64,000 nucleotides of DNA from Poriferisodalis sp965237655 (GTDB lineage Bacteria > Actinomycetota > Acidimicrobiia > Acidimicrobiales > Poriferisodalaceae), in NCBI RefSeq assembly GCF_965237655.1, contig NZ_CBDEGB010000001.1, positions 248,001-312,000 of the forward strand, read 5' to 3'. The notes beneath the pieces are model-generated. The model made no database searches. It was given only the letters and a program-made list of their open reading frames with translations, and had not been told where the DNA came from. The position numbers and the translations under genes were made by a program. The first letter of the stretch is position 1. Every line of letters starts with the position of its first letter. Positions 8,637-16,965 of the stretch are shown piece by piece.

Positions 8637-9410
8637 GTGACCGATGTTCCCGAGTACCTGCTGGAGCGCTCGCGACAACGTCGCATTGCCTTAGGGGTGC
8701 TCGAGGACGACGGCAGCGAGGACGGTGGCGCCGCTGCTGCGGCGGCGCCGGCGGCCGGTGGAGCTCCGACGGCAACGCCAGGCCAGGCTGAGATGATCGC
8801 TGCGGCGCGCGAAGCGGCGAAGCTCGAAATCGAACCCGCACCGCCGCCTGACGCTGCATGGGTGGTTGCGGCCCAGACCCGTCACCGGATTCCGATCTGG
8901 GTGCTGCCCGTGCTGTTCTGCCTGCCGCTGTGGGCGTTCGTGTACGTGAAGCTGACCGAGCCGCCCCCCGAGCCGATCACGGCGATTACCGAAGGCGCGA
9001 CCACATTCTCAGTGCGTTGCGCAAGCTGTCATGGCGGCGATGGCTCCGGTTCCGAAGGCGGTGCCGTGGGCCGACCGCTGTGGAACGGCGAGGTGCTGCT
9101 GACGTTCCCCAGCCTGGACGATTCGTTCATCGAGTGGATCTCGGTCGGCTCTGAGGGGATCGGCTTGGGGCAGGCCTATGGCGACCCGAACCGCCCCGGC
9201 GGCGCACACATCGCCGGCGGCAGCGACAACGCCGCCAACATGCCCGCATTTGGCGAAGTGCTCAGCGAGCACCAGCTGTACTCGGTCGCGCGCTACGTCC
9301 GCGAGGTCATCGGCGGTGAAGAAATCAGCGATGAAGTCGCGGCTGAGCGTGACGCCGAGTGGGAACACCGCGGCGGCGGCTCCGATTCCGGTGAGGGCGG
9401 CGGCCACTGA
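8637..9410 (+). CDS. membrane-anchored monohaem cytochrome c
   Basis: A 257-aa protein starting at GTG 8637, chosen because GGAGG sits 5 nt upstream and because the residues before it look non-coding. It begins TDVPEYLLERSRQRR, close to the IPEHLLRRS start of the subunit IV-like protein. An Ala/Pro-rich stretch follows, then one membrane helix at about 86-106 and a cytochrome c domain with CASCH at 128-132. A candidate Met ligand lies in NMPAFGEVL. The tail is Gly/Ser/His-rich. It probably shuttles electrons between the bc complex and the oxidase, or is a bc subunit; this is inference from the motif and from divergent adjacency. Confidence 0.85.
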   Translation: MTDVPEYLLERSRQRRIALGVLEDDGSEDGGAAAAAAPAAGGAPTATPGQAEMIAAAREAAKLEIEPAPPPDAAWVVAAQTRHRIPIWVLPVLFCLPLWAFVYVKLTEPPPEPITAITEGATTFSVRCASCHGGDGSGSEGGAVGRPLWNGEVLLTFPSLDDSFIEWISVGSEGIGLGQAYGDPNRPGGAHIAGGSDNAANMPAFGEVLSEHQLYSVARYVREVIGGEEISDEVAAERDAEWEHRGGGSDSGEGGGH

Positions 9411-9512
9411 GGCCCAGTTCCCAGCGCTGCGGCGCGCCTGCCGGGCCCCGTTCCGCCGGGCACCGTGGCCGTGACCCAAACACCGTGACGCAGACACCTT
9501 GACCCAGACACC

Positions 9513-10784
9513 GTGACCCAATCACTGGCGTGCGACGTGCTCGTCGTCGGAGGCGGGCCTGCCGGCTGTGCTGCCGCCTACTGGTCGGCGCGCGCGGGGC
9601 GTGACGTCGTGCTCATCGAACGCGCGAGCCATCCACGCGAGCGCGTGTGCGGCGATGCGCTGACTCCGGTCGCAGTGGGTGAGCTCATCGACATGGGCTG
9701 CGATCCCAGCGCCGCGCGCTGGCACCGGCACCGTGGGCTGCGCATCACCGCCCACGGTCAGAGTCTCGAGGTGACGTGGCCCAAAGGGGGCCCGTCGCCT
9801 GGCTATGGCATCGTCGTGCGCCGGCCGAGATTGGATGCGCTGATGTCGGTCCGTGCACAATCGGCGGGGGCACGCGTGCTGACGGGTACAGAGGTCACGG
9901 CTCCGCTGATAACCGATGGTCACCTGCGGGGATGCACTGCGATCGCCACCGGCGCGGGCAGTGTGCCCGAAGGGCCGGTAGTCGCGCATGCCCGCTATGT
10001 GGTGATCGCTGACGGGCCGCGCTCGAACTTCGGCCGGGCGCTCGGAACCGTGCGAACCCGGACCTACGCGCAGGGCTTGGCGATGCGCGCGTATTACCCC
10101 ACGCCGCGCCATGCCGAGCCGTGGATCGAGTCGGTCTTCGCACTCACCGATCATGCAGGCAGCCAATTGCCGGGCTATGGCTGGGTGTTCCCGGTCGGCG
10201 ATGGCACCGCGAATGTGGGCGTGGGTCTGCTCAGCCATCACTACGGCAACGAGGCCATCTCGCTCGAACGCCTCTTTGAGCAATGGACCACCCAGATTCC
10301 TGATCGTTGGGAGATCGACCGCGCTGGACCGCATTCCGCGCCGGCGGGTGGCCGGCTCCCAATGGGAGGATCGGTGCGCCCGCGCTCGGGGCCGAATTGG
10401 GTGGTGGTCGGCGATGCGGCTGGCAGCGTCAACCCTTGGAACGGCGATGGCATCGGTCCGGCGCTGACAACGGGTCGGCTGGCTGCTGAGGTGATCGGAC
10501 GAGCACTCGACGCCGACGACGGTCTCGAGCTGCGGCACTACGAGGCCGCGCTGGCTGCCCGTTGGCAGCGGTACCACCACCTCGGACGGCTGACGACGCG
10601 CGCGCTCGGCCAGCCCGGTTTGATGCGGAAGCTGACGCAGCTGGCGATCCGCTCCCCCCGGATGGGGAACCTGGCCATGCGCGTCTCGACCGACCTGCTG
10701 GCGAGCAAGGCTGGTCCCATCGGCCCCCGCGGCATCTACCGGGCGGCCTCGGGGGTGGCGCGACTCTGGCGACACCGCACCTAA
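9513..10784 (+). CDS. geranylgeranyl reductase family flavoprotein
   Basis: A 423-aa FAD-dependent oxidoreductase. The dinucleotide fold GGGPAGCAAAYW is at about 13-24, ERVCGDALTP is the family motif near residue 45, and LPGYGWVFPVGDG is the P.Y.W.FP signature of geranylgeranyl reductases. GDAAGSVNPWNGDGI is the second FAD-binding segment. Members saturate isoprenoid chains; next to respiratory genes it may act on the menaquinone side chain (MenJ-like), which is inference. The start is GTG after a stretch with imperfect repeats of ACACCGTGACCCA (9470-9520). A fragment of this gene recurs at 16333-16719. Confidence 0.88.
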   Translation: MTQSLACDVLVVGGGPAGCAAAYWSARAGRDVVLIERASHPRERVCGDALTPVAVGELIDMGCDPSAARWHRHRGLRITAHGQSLEVTWPKGGPSPGYGIVVRRPRLDALMSVRAQSAGARVLTGTEVTAPLITDGHLRGCTAIATGAGSVPEGPVVAHARYVVIADGPRSNFGRALGTVRTRTYAQGLAMRAYYPTPRHAEPWIESVFALTDHAGSQLPGYGWVFPVGDGTANVGVGLLSHHYGNEAISLERLFEQWTTQIPDRWEIDRAGPHSAPAGGRLPMGGSVRPRSGPNWVVVGDAAGSVNPWNGDGIGPALTTGRLAAEVIGRALDADDGLELRHYEAALAARWQRYHHLGRLTTRALGQPGLMRKLTQLAIRSPRMGNLAMRVSTDLLASKAGPIGPRGIYRAASGVARLWRHRT

Positions 10785-10867
10785 AGCACTAGCGGATAGG
10801 GGCCCCGGGCTTTTCATCCGTCGCGATAGTCGATGGATGTCTGATGGCGGTCACCGTTGGTGCCGAC

Positions 10868-10960
10868 TGTCAAGGGCCAGTGGGATCTGCCCAGTGGCGG
10901 ACAGCAGGACTGCCCGTTGGTGGCCAACAGAACTGCCCGGTGGTGGCCAGGTGTTCTGCC
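10868..10960. repeat. left end of the IS21-family element
   Basis: Terminal inverted repeat plus internal transposase-binding-like units. Copies of (C)TGCCC followed by a TGG-GG-CA core recur at roughly 24-nt spacing and match the units of the right end in opposite orientation. Confidence 0.8.
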
Positions 10961-10966
10961 CGTGGG

Positions 10967-11731
10967 TCAGTTGGTCAGTGGCGTCACCCCCTTGCCGGCG
11001 GTGGCTTGGGTGAGGCGGATGCTGTCGCCGGCGGTCATGACGACGTGGGCGTGGTGGAGCAGCCGGTCGACGGTGGCGTTGGCGATGGTCTTGGGCATGA
11101 GTTCGTCGAACCCGGCGGGGTGAAGGTTGCTCGACAGGGCGATGGAGCGTTTCTCGTAAGCGGCGTCGACGACCCGGTAGAGCGCCTCGGCGGTCTCGGT
11201 GGTGACTGGGAGCAGGCCGATGTCGTCGATCACGATGACGTCGGAGCGCATGATCCGCCGGATGGCCTTGGCGGCGGTGTCGTCGGCGCTGTGGCGGCGC
11301 ACGAGCGCGCCGAGGTGCTCGAGACTGAACCAGGACACCTTGTGGCCGGCATCGACGGCGGCCTGGCCGAGCGCTTCAAGGAAGTGCGTCTTGCCTGTGC
11401 CTGATGGTCCGCACACGACGAGGTTCTCGTGGCGGTGGATCCACTCCAGGGTGCGTAGCGCCCGCTGGGTCGGCGCCGGGATCGAGCTGACGGTTCCGTC
11501 CCAGATGTCGAAGGTCTTGCCGGTGGGGAACCCGGCCGCTTTGCGCCGGGCCCGGATTGAGGATGCTTGGCGGCCGGCGAGCTCCTCGGCCAGCAGTGCC
11601 CTCATTGCTTCGGCCGGTTCCCAGCGTTGTGCCTTGGCGGTGGCCAACAGGTCCGGTGCTGCGGCGCGCATGTGGGGTAGGCGCAGGGCGCGGAGCAAGT
11701 CGACGACCTCGTCGATCGGCGCTGGGTTCAT
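10967..11731 (-). CDS. istB: IS21 family helper ATPase IstB
   Basis: A 254-aa AAA+ ATPase that assists the transposase in target selection. Walker A GPSGTGKT is at about 108-115 and Walker B VIVIDDIGLL at about 167. The DnaC/DnaA-like fold and the length are normal for IstB. I start at the ATG that overlaps the istA stop (ATGA), not at the longer upstream frame. It contains no frameshift. Confidence 0.95.
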   Translation of the reverse strand: MNPAPIDEVVDLLRALRLPHMRAAAPDLLATAKAQRWEPAEAMRALLAEELAGRQASSIRARRKAAGFPTGKTFDIWDGTVSSIPAPTQRALRTLEWIHRHENLVVCGPSGTGKTHFLEALGQAAVDAGHKVSWFSLEHLGALVRRHSADDTAAKAIRRIMRSDVIVIDDIGLLPVTTETAEALYRVVDAAYEKRSIALSSNLHPAGFDELMPKTIANATVDRLLHHAHVVMTAGDSIRLTQATAGKGVTPLTN

Positions 11732-13236
11732 CGGTCGCCTCCGAGGCGACCCCAAGCGGCGGTGCCGGGCTGCAGCGAGTGCGCGTCATCGGCGCGCCGG
11801 GGTTGTCCGGGCGGGTCAGCAGCCAGGATCGAGGCCAGGTCGCCGTCTGCGAAGCGGCCGAACATCGCGGAGTGGCCGAGCGCCCAATCAACGCGGACCT
11901 GGCCGTGGAGGCGGGCAAGGGTGACGGCTTGGGCCATCTTGACCTTCATGCGGGTCGTGCCCGCGGCGGCTGCTTCAACGAGCCAGGTGCGGGCGCCGTC
12001 TCCGATGGCGAGGAACTCGGTCTCGGCCGCGCTCGTCGGCTTCGGACGCCGCGCCAGTGGCCCAGCCGGGCGTGGCGGGTAGTGGGCGTCGTCGATCATC
12101 GGATGCCCGGGTGTCGAACTCTGGTGGCGGGCGACCTCGATTGGGCCTGACGGTGCGCAGTGGGTGACGACGACCTGGTCACCGTCGACGCGCACCCACA
12201 CCGTCTCATCGGCGAGGGTGTGCGGGACCGAGTAGGTCACGCCGCCGAAGCTGACCGTGGAGCTCCAAGAGACTTTCCGGGTCTCCCCGAGCGCTGCCGT
12301 GTATGGGCGTTCGGGCAGCGCGTGCAGCCGGTGCCGTTCCTCGGTGAGCATCTCCACCGGCGCCCGCCGGGTCACCCGATGGACCCGCTCGTTCACCTCA
12401 GCGGTGAACGCCTCGCAGGCCTCGACCAGCTCGGCCCAACTGGCGTAGTCGCCGCGCAGGTTCGCGTCGGTTGGCACCAAGTCGGCCTTGGCGACCCGCA
12501 CCGTCGCCTCGCTGCCGCCTTTGGATTCAGGGTCCGCCGGCACACACGTCGCGACCGTCACGCCGTAGTGGCCGCCGACCGCAACGATCTCCGGATGGCG
12601 CACGGCGATCCCGGCGACGTGGTCGATCGTGACCGTGCGCTCGTTGTCGGTGAGCCAATACGTCGCAGCGCCGCCAAAGGCTCGCATCGCCCGATCCACA
12701 CAGGCGATCACCGTGGGCAGGGTGCGGTCCCAGGTCGCGATCACCACCCGGAACCTCGACCACGCCAGCCACGCGCAAAACAGATTCGTCCGCCGCCCGG
12801 CGATGACCGGGCCCGCGCCCCAGTCCCACTGCGCCCACATGCCCGGCTCGGGGATCCACGGCCGATACACCCGCCGCCGACCCGCCCGGAAGCTCTTCTT
12901 GGCCTCCGCCACTGCTCGGCGCACCGTGCGATCCGAACCCTCGAACCCCAACGCTTTCAGCTTGGCGTGGCAACGATCGGCGCGGATCTTGCCACAGGAG
13001 CGCTCCACCCACTCCTCGATCTTCGGCAGCCACGGATCGATGATCCGTTTCCGCCGCACCGGGCCCACACCCCCCAGCCGACCCTCGTCGCGCTCAGCCA
13101 CATACGCGGCGACGGTGTGATGCGAACAACCGGCCAGCTCGCCGGCATCCCGGAACGACCCAGTCAGGTCGAACGCTTCCAACATGTTCATGATTTCCTC
13201 GCGAGACTTCACTTGCTCCTCCTGCTCGATGGTCAC
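11728..13236 (-). CDS. istA: IS21 family transposase IstA
   Basis: A 502-aa transposase. The N-terminal helix-turn-helix is visible in GSFRDAGELAGCSHHTVAAY (about 26-45). The DDE catalytic core has Asp in WAQWDWGAG, Asp in YWLTDNERTV and Glu in DPESKGGSEATV. The C-terminal part has the beta-barrel and basic tail usual in IstA. The length is typical and the frame is open, so the element may still be able to move. Confidence 0.95.
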   Translation of the reverse strand: MTIEQEEQVKSREEIMNMLEAFDLTGSFRDAGELAGCSHHTVAAYVAERDEGRLGGVGPVRRKRIIDPWLPKIEEWVERSCGKIRADRCHAKLKALGFEGSDRTVRRAVAEAKKSFRAGRRRVYRPWIPEPGMWAQWDWGAGPVIAGRRTNLFCAWLAWSRFRVVIATWDRTLPTVIACVDRAMRAFGGAATYWLTDNERTVTIDHVAGIAVRHPEIVAVGGHYGVTVATCVPADPESKGGSEATVRVAKADLVPTDANLRGDYASWAELVEACEAFTAEVNERVHRVTRRAPVEMLTEERHRLHALPERPYTAALGETRKVSWSSTVSFGGVTYSVPHTLADETVWVRVDGDQVVVTHCAPSGPIEVARHQSSTPGHPMIDDAHYPPRPAGPLARRPKPTSAAETEFLAIGDGARTWLVEAAAAGTTRMKVKMAQAVTLARLHGQVRVDWALGHSAMFGRFADGDLASILAADPPGQPRRADDAHSLQPGTAAWGRLGGDR

Positions 13237-13309
13237 GGTTGTGGTGACCGGCTATTCGAGTAGGAGGAGCACCCCGCCGCGGTGCACCCCGACGGGAAAT
13301 GGACTTCAA

Positions 13310-13405
13310 CGCGGGCAGTTCTGTTGGCCGCCGCTGGGCAGAACCGTCGGCCGCCAGCGGGCAGCTACATGGCCGCCACTGGGCAGGATCTCATGGCCGC
13401 CGACA
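13310..13405. repeat. right end of the IS21-family element
   Basis: Inverted counterpart of the left end. Units of GGCCGCC..TGGGCAG recur about every 24 nt and the last four bases are GACA. The GCCGAC target copy follows at once. Confidence 0.8.
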
Positions 13406-13533
13406 GCCGACCACCGCGACTTGGCGGAATCGTGAGCCCTCCTGGTCGTCGATTCGCGGCGTACCGAGGGATTCCGCAATGAATCAATCTCATGCTGATA
13501 GACATTTGCATTCATGTTTGCCGCGCGGTGCGC

Positions 13534-13586
13534 AGAGGAGTTCATCATGCAGAGGATTTGTCTGTCAGACCCCCCCCCCCCCTCGC
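13534..13586 (+). promoter_or_regulatory. ribosome binding site, upstream ATG and 13-C homopolymer before the surface protein gene
   Basis: AGAGGAG at 13534-13540 lies 6 nt before an ATG at 13547. That ATG opens a frame (MQRICLSD) that enters a run of 13 C at 13570-13582. With 13 C the frame is out of register with the signal peptide; with 12 C it would join it (MQRICLSDPPPPRMRRACG). The tract is therefore placed to switch translation on or off by slippage. The rest of 13406-13533 shows no gene. Confidence 0.55.
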
Positions 13587-16097
13587 ATGAGGCGCGCATG
13601 TGGCGCAGTGCTGACCATCGCATTCCTGTTCTCGAGTCTGGTACTGATCCCGGCCGTCGCAGCGCAAACCGCGACCGTGCCGTCCGAGCCGTACGCAGCG
13701 CGGATGTTCGCGAACCACAGCACGATCACCGTGCTGTGGGGGGCACCTGACGACAGCAGCGCATCGTCGGTCACGAAGTACAGGGTGCAATGGCGCAACC
13801 TGACCGCGAGTGAGGGCTGGCCGACCGGCAACGACTTTGGCGATGCACACCGGCAAGTCGAGATCACTGATCTGTCGAACCTGTGGTATCGGATCACCGG
13901 ACTCACCAGCGGTGCCGATTACCACGCGCGTGTTGCAGCAGTAAGTGATGACGGCATGGGACCGTGGGCTGAGTCCTCGAATTTCAGCGACTTCGGAAAG
14001 CTGAGGGCCCCCGACACGGTCTCCACGCTGTCGATGCCGCCGACTGATTTCACGCTGGCGCCAGGTGATGGGACAATCACCGCGACGTGGGGCGCGCCGA
14101 GCGACGGCGGCGGCGGCGAGTCTGACAGCTACCGGCTGGAATGGCAGGAGCTGAACGGTGCCGGTGAGCCGGTTGATCTAACGGACCTTGAGGATCGGAT
14201 CTCCAGTCTGTCCCACACCATCTCCGGCCTGACGAACGGGACCTCCTACCGGGTGCGGGTTGCCGCATTCCACACCCGACTGAATGCGGGTCGCTTCACA
14301 CCGTGGCTGTCAGCATCGCCGACGGATGCAGCCTCGCCGCCGTCAGTGACGTATTCCGCGCCCGCCGATCCATCGCCGTCAGTGGCGCCACAACCGCCGG
14401 ATACCTACCGATCAGCAGGAGGTCACGGCGTCGGCATCGTCTGGTGGTATGAGCCGCCGGACACTGACACGGTTCCCGGAGACGGCGGCAGCCCGGTCAC
14501 GAGCTACACCTTGCAGTGGAAAACGGGCACGGACGCCTGGCCGACGGGCAGCAGCTACGGCATCGCCGATCGGCAAGTCCGGATCGACGTGCCGGCATCG
14601 CTTGTGGACAGCCAGGCCGGCTCCGTGCTCGACTACCTCATTCCGGGACTAGACGACGGTGCGGCCTACACGGTGCGGGTCGCGGCAACAAACAGCGCCG
14701 GCCAGAGCGACTCGGACGAGCAGACCATCCGGTTGCGAAGCCATCCGCCCTCGGAACCTCGAGAATTCTGCCTGGAGGTCAACGATGGCGGCATATCTGT
14801 GCTGTGGGACGCGCCGGTCGATCGTGGCGGAGATCGCGTCACGGGATACGACGTCTCCTGGAAGCCGCTCGGCGCAGCCGGGTATCAAGACCAAGACCGC
14901 GATTCCGTCAGTGGGAGCAGTACTCAGCACACGATCGATTCGACCTCAGAAATGCTGGTGACGGGCGAGTCCTACGCCGTGCGCGTTCGTGCCAAGAACC
15001 GCTATGGGGCGTGCCGCCACGTCGACGAGCTGACGATTGCGTATGAAACTGGCGCCAAGGCAGGCACCTGCCCGACCGCACCGCCATCCACGTCGCCAAC
15101 TACATCGAATCGAGATGTTCGCCAGATTCCAGCGCCACAGAATCTTCGCCCGACAATCACGCGCTTCAGCGGCCCAGATCGCTATGCGACCTCGTTGGCG
15201 ATAGCGCGAAGGGTGGCGCGCGACACCAGCGGAAGCACCGTTGTGCTGGTGTCGGGCGAAAGCTGGGCTGACGCGATGGCTGCTGCAGGGTTGGCGGGAC
15301 GGCTGCGCGCGTCGATTGTGCTCGTCCCCAAGGATGGACTCGGCAGCGACGCGCTGAAATTCTTGTCCCAGACCGGTGCCAGAAGGGTCGTGGTCGGCGG
15401 CGGCGAAGCGGCCGTGCTGGCCTCGACCTTGGCAGGTTTAAGCCCCGGCGTCACTGTGGAACGCGTCTCTGGCTCTGACCGCTACGCGACCTCCGCGGCA
15501 GCGGCCCGCCGTCTCGGATCCGGGGGCTGGCTCAGGGGCTTCGGCCGGGTCGCATTCGTGATCAGCGGCGTGTCGCACGAACACGGCATCTCGATTGGCC
15601 CGGTCGCAGCGCGCGGCGGACACCCAGTCCTGTTGACGCGCTCCGATCGCCTGCATCCCGATGTCGAGGCGTATCTGGCCTCGGGCGCGGTCACCCATGC
15701 CATCTTGGTGGGCAACGAGGCTGCCGTGGACGCCGGTACAGCCCAGACCATCGCCGATCTGGGGCTTCAGGTCACTCGTCTGGCCGGAACAGATCCATAT
15801 GCGACCGCGATCGCCGTGGCGAAGTTCGCCATTGGCGGGTCCGAAGCCGGGCCAGGCGCGCAGTGTCACGGCACCCCGGTGGTCGGTCTCGCGGCGTTGG
15901 CGAGCTCGATGGATGCGTTGAGCGCAGCACCGATGCTTGGCAAGTCATGCGCTCCGCTGCTGCTGAGCTCGCCTGAGGGGCTGACGCAAGCCACCAAGAA
16001 GTACCTGCTCGCGCTGATTCGAGAGTACGGCGTCGCCGTGCATGTCATTGGAGGTCAGGCTGCCATTCCGGCATCCGTCGTCGCCTCGTTCCGATGA
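13587..16097 (+). CDS. secreted protein with fibronectin III domains and cell-wall-binding repeats
   Basis: An 836-aa surface protein as annotated. I start at ATG 13587 because MRRACGAVLTIAFLFSSL followed by VLIPAVAA is a clear signal peptide (cleavage near residue 26), although no ribosome site precedes it. In-frame alternatives are ATG 13479, or the ATG at 13547 if the C tract changes length. Four fibronectin type III domains follow (about 30-140, 150-250, 270-390 and 390-490), each with the Y.VRV.A strand. The C-terminal 320 residues hold three CWB2-like repeats beginning TRFSGPDRYATS, ERVSGSDRYATS and TRLAGTDPYATA. CWB2 repeats attach proteins to the cell wall; FN3 domains mediate adhesion. 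The 3' end abuts the hemL fragment. Confidence 0.85.
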   Translation: MRRACGAVLTIAFLFSSLVLIPAVAAQTATVPSEPYAARMFANHSTITVLWGAPDDSSASSVTKYRVQWRNLTASEGWPTGNDFGDAHRQVEITDLSNLWYRITGLTSGADYHARVAAVSDDGMGPWAESSNFSDFGKLRAPDTVSTLSMPPTDFTLAPGDGTITATWGAPSDGGGGESDSYRLEWQELNGAGEPVDLTDLEDRISSLSHTISGLTNGTSYRVRVAAFHTRLNAGRFTPWLSASPTDAASPPSVTYSAPADPSPSVAPQPPDTYRSAGGHGVGIVWWYEPPDTDTVPGDGGSPVTSYTLQWKTGTDAWPTGSSYGIADRQVRIDVPASLVDSQAGSVLDYLIPGLDDGAAYTVRVAATNSAGQSDSDEQTIRLRSHPPSEPREFCLEVNDGGISVLWDAPVDRGGDRVTGYDVSWKPLGAAGYQDQDRDSVSGSSTQHTIDSTSEMLVTGESYAVRVRAKNRYGACRHVDELTIAYETGAKAGTCPTAPPSTSPTTSNRDVRQIPAPQNLRPTITRFSGPDRYATSLAIARRVARDTSGSTVVLVSGESWADAMAAAGLAGRLRASIVLVPKDGLGSDALKFLSQTGARRVVVGGGEAAVLASTLAGLSPGVTVERVSGSDRYATSAAAARRLGSGGWLRGFGRVAFVISGVSHEHGISIGPVAARGGHPVLLTRSDRLHPDVEAYLASGAVTHAILVGNEAAVDAGTAQTIADLGLQVTRLAGTDPYATAIAVAKFAIGGSEAGPGAQCHGTPVVGLAALASSMDALSAAPMLGKSCAPLLLSSPEGLTQATKKYLLALIREYGVAVHVIGGQAAIPASVVASFR

Positions 16098-16331
16098 CCT
16101 CGGTCGTGTGGGCGAGGCTGACGAACATCGCTTCGTAGGCACCAGGCGCGAATGCCACCCCACGAGCCAGCAGCTCGGCGTGCAGGCGGGCGTAGGCCTG
16201 CTCGTCGGTCGTGCGGGCGTCGTCGTAGTCCGCCGGCACCCAGCCTGGTTCAGGACCCCAACCGCAGTACAGGCCGACGAGGGTGCCGACCTGGCAGACG
16301 ATCGCGTCGAACCCAGCGTCCGCAAGGACGT
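16092..16331 (-). pseudogene. hemL: hemL fragment (internal to 3' part)
   Basis: This stretch is nearly the same as 25467-25706 inside hemL at the nucleotide level, with scattered substitutions and a deletion around the PTSGSTSG segment. It encodes LARGVAFAPGAYEAMFVSLA in the minus frame but has no 5' part and no proper end. It joins directly to the reductase fragment at 16331-16333. Confidence 0.9.
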
Positions 16332-16332
16332 C

Positions 16333-16719
16333 ATTGGGTCGTGGTTGGCGATGCGGCCGGCAGCATCAACCCTTGGAACGGCGATGGCATCGGTCCGGCG
16401 CTGACAACGGGTCGGCTGGCTGCTGAAATGATCGGACGAGCACCCGACGCCGACGACGGTCTCGAGCTGCGGCACTACGAGGCCGCGCTGGCTGCCCGTT
16501 GGCAGCGGTACGACCACCTCGGCCGGCTGACGACGCGCGCTCGGCCAGCCCGGGCTGATGCGGCAGTTGACGCAGCTCGCGATTCGCTCCCCCCTGATGG
16601 GGAACCTGGCCATGCGCGTCTCGACCGACCTGCTGGCGAGCCCCGATGGCCCCCGCACGGACCGGCAGATTTACCGACTCGCCTCCTCGGTCGCGCGGCT
16701 CTGGCGCGACCGCACCTGA
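16333..16719 (+). pseudogene. geranylgeranyl-reductase-family fragment (3' third)
   Basis: A near copy of 10400-10784, the last third of the reductase gene, including the GDAAGS.NPWNGDG segment and the same C-terminal R.RT ending. A 2-nt loss at the ACGCGCGCTCGG position relative to the parent breaks the frame, and the 5' two thirds are missing, so it is not functional. The last 60 nt are more diverged than the first 200. Confidence 0.9.
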
Positions 16720-16925
16720 GAGACCGCGCGGAGAGGTGACGTCTCGGAAAGTTGCTGTCACGCTTTCTGTGTGCAAATTTGCCGTCTGTGGCGGCATTTC
16801 TGCGCAGAGTCGAGACAGTCGGGGCCGCCGGGCATCGCCGCCTACCCGCTAAGCCTCTAAGAGCGTTCCGAGACAAGCCGAAACCCAAGATGCGGCCAAC
16901 CGGCTCTTTCTTGCGGCATCTGAAA

Positions 16926-16965
16926 GGTATTTTCTGCGGTATCAATGAGGTATATTTTGCAGTAT
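16926..16965 (+). promoter_or_regulatory. direct repeat and probable leaderless promoter of the DUF4143 ATPase gene
   Basis: Two 17-nt direct repeats, GGTATTTTCTGCGGTAT (16926-16942) and GGTATATTTTGCAGTAT (16949-16965), 14 of 17 identical, sit 23 nt apart in an AT-rich patch. TATATT at 16951-16956 is a good -10 box 7 nt before the ATG at 16964, fitting leaderless transcription. The remaining gap from 16720 shows nothing else. Confidence 0.45.

Larger units (their letters stand above)
10862..13411. mobile_element. complete IS21-family insertion sequence with 6-bp target duplication
   Basis: The element spans 10868-13405 (2538 bp) and begins TGTC and ends GACA. Its first and last 33 nt form an imperfect inverted repeat that shares TGTC, GGCCA and CTGCCCAGTGGCGG. 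Inside each end, further CTGCCC..TGGCGGCCA units recur about every 24 nt, the multiple-binding-site layout known for IS21 ends. The flanks repeat GCCGAC exactly (10862-10867 and 13406-13411), a target duplication in the 4-8 bp range of this family. It contains istA and istB on the minus strand with an ATGA overlap. Both genes look intact. Confidence 0.93.

Noticed and set aside
9522..10817. 431-aa minus-strand reading frame opposite the reductase gene
   Set aside because: It is antisense to a clear flavoprotein gene and has no family features; long antisense frames are common in GC-rich DNA.
10785..10861. GGGGCCCC-GGGCTTTT near 10800 as a terminator of the reductase gene
   Set aside because: The GGGGCCCC palindrome has no loop and other pairings are weak.
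15945..16658. 237-aa minus-strand frame across 16.0-16.6 kb
   Set aside because: It is a mixture of the hemL fragment and antisense of the reductase fragment, not a gene.
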